From positions 18,314,087 to 18,378,086 of the forward strand of contig NC_023753.2 of assembly GCF_000499845.2 (NCBI RefSeq): DNA of 64,000 nt. The letters are read 5' to 3'. Shown in pieces: positions 58,391 through 64,000 of the stretch; position 1 is the stretch's first letter, and each line of letters opens with the position of its first letter. A model generated the notes under the pieces. The model ran no database searches, was not told the DNA's origin, and saw nothing but the letters and a program-made list of their open reading frames with translations. The DNA is from Phaseolus vulgaris (lineage: Eukaryota; Streptophyta; Magnoliopsida; Fabales; Fabaceae). A program made the position numbers and the translations under genes.

Positions 58391-59546
58391 GCACAGTATA
58401 TCAAGCACCGAGGAAAGATTTTTCCCTTCTTTTGTACGCATCACAAAGCAAGAATGCATCCGTTCAACGAAGTTGTTAAGATTTCTTGGTTATGAATTCC
58501 GTTCTTTTATATTTTCGTTCTTCTGTACATATGGTTGTTTTCTTCATAAGTTTATTTATTTTTTAATCGTTAATGGATTACTTTTTTTTTGGTAGTTATG
58601 GTTTCGAGATTTTATCCTTTGAACTTATTTGAAAATTTTCATCTGAAAGACATTTCTTTTCTATTGTTTAACTCTCTTCTAAAACTTTATCTGACTCATT
58701 CAAATTTGTAGTCTTTTAAGGTTTTCACCTTTTTCTGTTTATGATCTGCATCTGTGTATTCTGGTAATCTGTGTATTATTTCAAAAATTTTAAAGCAAGG
58801 GTTCATTTTCTTTGCTAAATAAAAGGCTCTTTTGCAAATCTCCAAAACAAAGCTACCTACAATTTCCATTTTTTTGCAAAGTAGGGTTTTCAGATCATGT
58901 TAGAAATTTCAAAAATTCTGAAGTCAAATGTCTTTTTTATGCAACCTGACAATTATATTTCCTGCCTATTCATGTTTTTAACGTCAAACTAGCATTTTCA
59001 TTAATCGCAATGCTGAAAGTAGAAACATGTTCTTATGAATCTAAAAGAAAAATTATTTGCATTTTTAAATTTTCGATTTTTTATGTGTTTAGTCTCTTCT
59101 ATATAAAACCTGATATGCTTAATTATTTTTTTTGTCATTCATTGGAAAATTTGAAACTGAGTTTATTTTTCATTACTTGTATATTCTTTTTCAAGTTATT
59201 TAATTTTAATAATTAATAATTATAATAATTATTAGTTGTTATAAATTTTTAATTATAAATAATAATAAATACAGATTTATAATAATATATATATAATAAT
59301 AATTATAAAAACCAAAAGATAAAATTAATATTGTTTATACATACGCGTATTATGATTATTTTTCTCTTATGACATATTTCAACTAAATGTGTATTCTTAG
59401 GTCAAATTATTTTCCATTTGAAAATTGGAATGTTTTCTTTTTCTCCCAATACTCTTATTTTGTTTTGTTACTATTTTCTAGATATTTCAATTTGAAATTG
59501 TAAATTTTTTTTTGTTATTTGGGTAAGTAATTTCATACCACTTCTT

Positions 59547-59582
<36 letters not shown>

Positions 59583-59647
59583 ATGTTTGTGTTTTACATT
59601 GACCTTTGCATTCTACATTTTCTTTTTACTCAAAGGTGACCTTTACC
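58391..59647. other. AT-rich spacer with an (AT)n microsatellite
   Basis: No gene seen. A run of about 14 AT units lies at 59550-59578, just upstream of the RPA1-like gene start. Confidence 0.6.
59550..59578. repeat. (AT)n microsatellite
   Basis: Uninterrupted alternating AT for about 29 bases, ending before CGGTATG. Confidence 0.95.
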
Positions 59648-62178
59648 ATGCCTGTGTTAAGACAAAATACAAACTGTGTCAAAGATGTTAGTCCACAAAG
59701 TGAAAATTGGATCTTGATAGCAAGGGTTGTACAATTGTGGTTTGTTTCTGATTTCAAGAAAATAAAGTTTCCATTCTCTATGGAAATGGTTATACAAGAC
59801 ATAAATGTAAAATGCTTTATCATTTTCTTTCATATTTTTTTTAGTACAGTTTAATGTAATTTTTATTAATCATGCTTAATGGTTGTTGCTATCTTTCAGG
59901 GTGATAGAATTCATGTTTTCGTTAGAAGAACACTTATTTATAAATTTCAAAATGATATTTTTTAGGACAAAGTTTATTCCTTCAATTTCTTTAGTGTGTC
60001 TACTAATTCAGGATCTTATCGCACTACCCGTCACCAATACAAAATAAATTTTCAGTTTGGAACCAAAGTAAGTTGTGTTGCTAATGATCTGGTTTCATGT
60101 ACAATACCTCAGTACACCTCGATGTTTGTGTTTAGGGCCCATGGTTTTTATACTAATTATTTAGTGGGTAAGTAATATTGTTTTACTTGAACAGATTTCT
60201 TTGGACATGTGTTTAAACAAATATGTTTTTATAGATGTTATTGGAATATTAATTGGTGTGGGAACGGAAAGAGAGCTGAATAGATCGGGGTCAACAACTA
60301 AGTTAAAAGTGATTTCTATTGAAGCTGATGGGTAAGCTAATATTTTGTACTATAACAAGTCCAAAATGTTTTTTCAATGTTTTTTCTTACAACTGTAATT
60401 TTAATTTACAACAGTTACCTCATGGAGTGTACTTTATTTGGTAACTATGTTGATGAGCTCAATGCATTTCTGTCAAGTAGAGAGTTGCAAAATGTTGTCA
60501 TTAGTGTGCAGTTTGCTAAAGTAAAGATTGTTCAGGGTATGTAAAGTGATGAAACTATAATTTATTTTTAAATTTTTATTTATTGTATTTGCATGATTTT
60601 TGTTATAAACAATGCATTATATTTCAATGTAAACAAGGTTTGTCTACAAAATTGCTTGGAATGTACCAAAATAATATATAACATACAGTCCAAAGACGAT
60701 ACTGAACTCAAGAAAAGGTTAGTTTAATACATTGTTATTCGATACTTAAAAAGGTATGACCCTTTGTAACCACAACTTTAACATGTGTAGGATAATTGAA
60801 AGTACAAATTCTCCTACTCAGGGACTCAGTCAAATGTGTGATTTTGGAAAACAGAATGTTGAGGATGAATTCCTCAGCTTGATTCATAGAAATACTATAC
60901 AAGGCCTCAAAGATTGCAAAGAGATATTAGTTATTTTATTAAAAGGTTTATTGAAATGGATTATTAATAATTTAAGATCAATTTTTTTCTTTTTACAGGA
61001 AAGTACTTTTGTTTTCTTAGCTACAACATATTGTAGCTGATGACGATTGTTGTTGCACAACTTGCTTATGCGGTAAATTTGTTTACCCAAATTCCAAAAT
61101 GTTTTTTTGTGAGAAGTGTAACAAACATGTTATCAAAGTCAATGAGAGGTAATGTTTGTGTTTGCATGAGTTTATTTAATTACATATTACTTATTACTTA
61201 TTGTATTATTATAATAAATATTAATTATTATTCTATTAATTTTAATTAATAAAGTATTAGTTAATTATTAACTGTTAACTATATTCATTAAGTTATTGGT
61301 AGAATTTGTAAACCTTTTTTGTATTTTATATTTAAGGTATAAGTTGAAGGTGCGAGTAATTGATGAAACAAATTCCACTACTTTCATTCTATTTGATAGG
61401 GATGTCAGTACATTGATCAATAAATCTTGTGCGAAATTATTTGAAAGTCATGACAATGTAAATTTTTGAAATGTGCATATGTCTATTTATGCATATAAGA
61501 AAAGTTTATTATATTAATTTATATTTGTTTTCTAATATTTAGAATGCTGATTATGGTGTACTACCAAAAGAATTTGATCTTTTGATTGAGAAAGTTATGT
61601 CTTTTAAAGTTGGTTGTGTTAAAGATCAATCTCTTAGATTTGACCAATCATTTTGTATCAAAAAAGTGTGTATTGATGATAGTACTATACAAAGGTTTTG
61701 TGATGGTCGTGTGGAAAATGTGGTATGTTTCCTAATTTCAGTCTATTATGACTTTCATTTTACCTTGAAATTTCTTATCTATAGTGTTTTATTTTAATAT
61801 AATTTAAATCTCATGTTGTGAGGGAACCTTATTCTCAGAAGAAAAGATTGTGTAGTGTTAAAGATGTCGAACATGATGATTCCTCAGTACCACTTTCTCA
61901 GGTAAATTTCATTTAAAGTATTATTTTAAAAAAGTTCTAAAATTTAATCTTACTAACATGTTTTCTTATCATTTCAGGATTTATTTAATAAATTTTCCAA
62001 TGAAGTTGTTGATTTGCAATCTGAAACTGTTGATTTAGGCATTGATAGTGTGTTAGCTATTGAAGTGGTTGCTCCACGGCTTACAAGAGATTTTGCTTCA
62101 CCTGTGCACACATCCGATGATGATATCCCAATGAGGATATTAAGGAAGAATATCAAGATCGAAAAGGGAGTAGTATAA
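59648..62178 (+). pseudogene. RPA1-like gene (replication protein A large subunit family), multi-exon, disabled
   Basis: Exons read: 59648-59806, 59900-60167, 60235-60331, 60415-60536, 60638-60717, 60791-~60936, ~61000-61149, 61337-61457, ~61544-61721, ~61824-61901 and 61978-62178. The order matches RPA70-like proteins: N-terminal OB fold (WILIARVVQLWFVSDF, DRIHVFVRRTLI, HQYKINFQFGTK), DBD-B (DVIGILIGVGTEREL, GNYVDELNAFLSS, QFAKVKI) and the C-terminal DBD-C with a CTTC...CEKC zinc finger. These proteins coat single-stranded DNA. Three lesions are visible: stop TAG at 59963-59965 in exon 2; the donor after exon 6 reads AT where the paralogue at ~29228 has GT; and a frame slip near 61026 just before the zinc finger. 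I call it a recent pseudogene. Confidence 0.8.
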
Positions 62179-64000
62179 TTTCTTAGTGTTTCTCTAATGT
62201 TTTGTAACTTGAATGATATATTTTGATGTATTGTAGACTTCTTTTAATTCCTATGTAGAACATATTATGATGTTTTAGTACAATTATATTTTTAAATCTC
62301 TTTATGTAATATTGTTGTTTTCATATGTTGACATTATGTTTCAGGTATGTAATGACCTTATCCTTAATTTTGATGTTGTTAAATTTTGTTGTTTTTCAAT
62401 TTTATGTGTACATTTTAATTTATTTAATGAGTTTGTTTTTTTGTAATTCATATAATGGCTTGCTTTTTTTAACAGTATTTTTTAACAATGGTTTTTTCCT
62501 GTTAAGTAAATAAGCTTTTAGTTTTTCTTTAATTCATGAATTTATATAGATTAATATAATATTTTATAAATGATAATTTGTTCTGGTTCGTGTTGGAGTT
62601 TATAAGACCATGTTTGGTCTTTGTTCTAGTGCTTTTGGAATGTTGTGCATGTTCTCTTTTATCTTAAACAGGTTTAAGTAAGGAGTTGTGGATGTTACAT
62701 ATTCATCTGTCATGCTTTGGAAAAGCTAAGCATATTATAAACCACTTTTTCCAGCTCCTTGTAGTTTCCTCTGTTTTTGTCCTGCTTGAAGGGTTGCCTC
62801 TGTTGGAGGAACAACAGTTTGGTTTGTTCTGGTTTGGTTGCTGATTTAGGTAGCCTTTGTTATGGTTTTCTAAAATGCCAAAGTTGGAGGAACTGTTTTC
62901 AGGGATGTCAAGTTCTGGTGGCTTGCAAGAGGGGAGTGTAGGGTCAAAGGTGAATAAAGTATATGTTAGCATGGAGCTAGATTATGGTAGTTGGAATAAG
63001 AAAGGCTTGGAGATGTTAGAACCTGAGTCCAAATAGCACAAGTGTAAAGAAGGGTTTTGCTTGTTGTTCAAGATGCTATGGTGGCTTGAGTATAGAAGCA
63101 GTTGGATATAATAATATTACAATATTATAATTATAATACTTTCAGTACTTTCAATGTGTCATCATTACTTTCACAATGATTACAAATTTCAAAGTTAAAA
63201 TACAAAATAATTTAAATTTATAAGAGAATTTAATGTAAATTAAGCATAACAAGTTAAAAACTCATTATCAGAGAATATCATTAATATAATAACTTCGTTA
63301 TGAGTGAGGAAGTTTCTGGAAAAGCAAATAAAGTTAGGAGTCTTAATCTTAGTGGCTAATTCATTGTTCATGTTTCATCTTCTTGGACATTGATATTATG
63401 TTCAACTCATATTCTTTCTACAAATGCCTCCGCTTCTATTCTTTCTTTTAGCCTATTTCTTTTTCTGTATTCTACTCTATCATATTATTTACTTTGTTTG
63501 GACTTTTGTGGTCATGAGATGTGTTTTTTTTTTTCATTTTTACTTAATTCTTATTTCTTTATTCTTAAGCTCAACCACATAAAAACTTTTTCTCTTCTAC
63601 TTTGCAGTACGGAACTTGGTAACCATGTAGAGGTATCCATGGAATTCAAAAGGTAAGTAAAGTTTGGATCTTTGTTATTTTGACCACAAATATTAATTAA
63701 AGTTTGCATTTTTAAATGTTTTTAGTTCACGGATTTAAGCTTTAAACATTTCATATAAAAATATCATTATACTCATTTGATTTACCATTTTATTCATTTA
63801 TGTTTGTTTTTTCATTTTTGTTTTCGTAAAATTAGGGACCACAAAATGAGCATTTCTGAAAACCGACAGTGTATGAAAAATATTAACTTTTTTTTGGTGG
63901 TATACAAATATTACCTGTTCTAGCAAGATGTCTATTATTTCAGATATTTCCAATGCAAGGATTATTTTTTTTTTTAAACAGAAAAGCTGCTTTGCAATTG
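62179..64000. other. AT-rich region without a recognised gene
   Basis: A more GC-balanced block at about 62690-63060 looks like a piece of a repeat but I cannot name it. A possible short exon with acceptor and donor (TTTGCAG ... AAAAG|GTAAGT) lies at about 63608-63652, without a recognisable product. The rest is AT-rich. Confidence 0.5.

Noticed and set aside
59550..59578. (AT)n run as a regulatory element of the RPA1-like gene
   Set aside because: Simple microsatellite; position near the start codon is not evidence of function.
62703..62972. 89-codon minus-strand ORF rich in Asn/Ser/Pro
   Set aside because: It lacks recognisable motifs and no start context or splice partners were found; possibly repeat debris, so not listed as a gene.

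Overview
This is plant nuclear DNA, most likely from a legume of the Phaseolus/Vigna type. The host genes have spliced exons with GT..AG introns, the intergenic DNA is very AT-rich, and several layers of LTR retrotransposons and a LINE are nested in one another. The plant assignment follows directly from the sequence. The legume assignment is inference from the style of the retrotransposons and the RPA-like/B3 families. I see no bacterial operons, tRNA or rRNA genes, or CRISPR arrays.

Layout. (1) 1-14140: a minus-strand Ty1/copia element of Sirevirus-like organisation (family A: LTR, PBS, gag with two zinc knuckles, PR-INT, RT, RNase H, an extra 3' ORF, PPT, LTR cut by the window edge). It is interrupted at 3823-8989 by a plus-strand gag-protease-only Ty3/gypsy-like element. 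(2) 14141-19230: a LINE with reverse transcriptase whose 5' end was lost where family A inserted. It is split by a gypsy-type solo LTR that sits between 78-bp duplicated LINE segments. (3) 19592-27063: a small internally deleted copia element whose 3' LTR was split by a second, minus-strand copia element (21611-26880) with a perfect 5-bp target duplication and an inverted, rearranged LTR. (4) 27064-32052: tandem repeats and a decayed RPA1-like gene. (5) 32053-43022: a family-B solo LTR, then a chimeric element joining family-A and family-B parts, with tandem LTRs and an intact 3' accessory ORF. (6) 43023-49019: about 6 kb of AT-rich intergenic sequence. (7) 49020-52919: the only two intact host genes, a plastid-type small cupin protein (2 exons) and a fructokinase (5 exons). 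(8) 53080-64000: a PPR fragment, a ~140-bp tandem array holding a clean family-B solo LTR, a broken B3-domain gene, a ~303-bp tandem repeat and a broken multi-exon RPA1-like gene.

The host content is thus a small genic island (49-53 kb) bordered by repeats. The cupin and fructokinase genes are on the same strand about 1.2 kb apart and look independently transcribed. The RPA1-like and B3 sequences belong to plant families that expand and decay quickly; both RPA1-like loci here carry disabling lesions. All coordinates and splice sites were read by eye. Boundaries of LTRs and exons that carry visible TG/CA ends or GT/AG sites should be accurate to a few bases; other limits are approximate.
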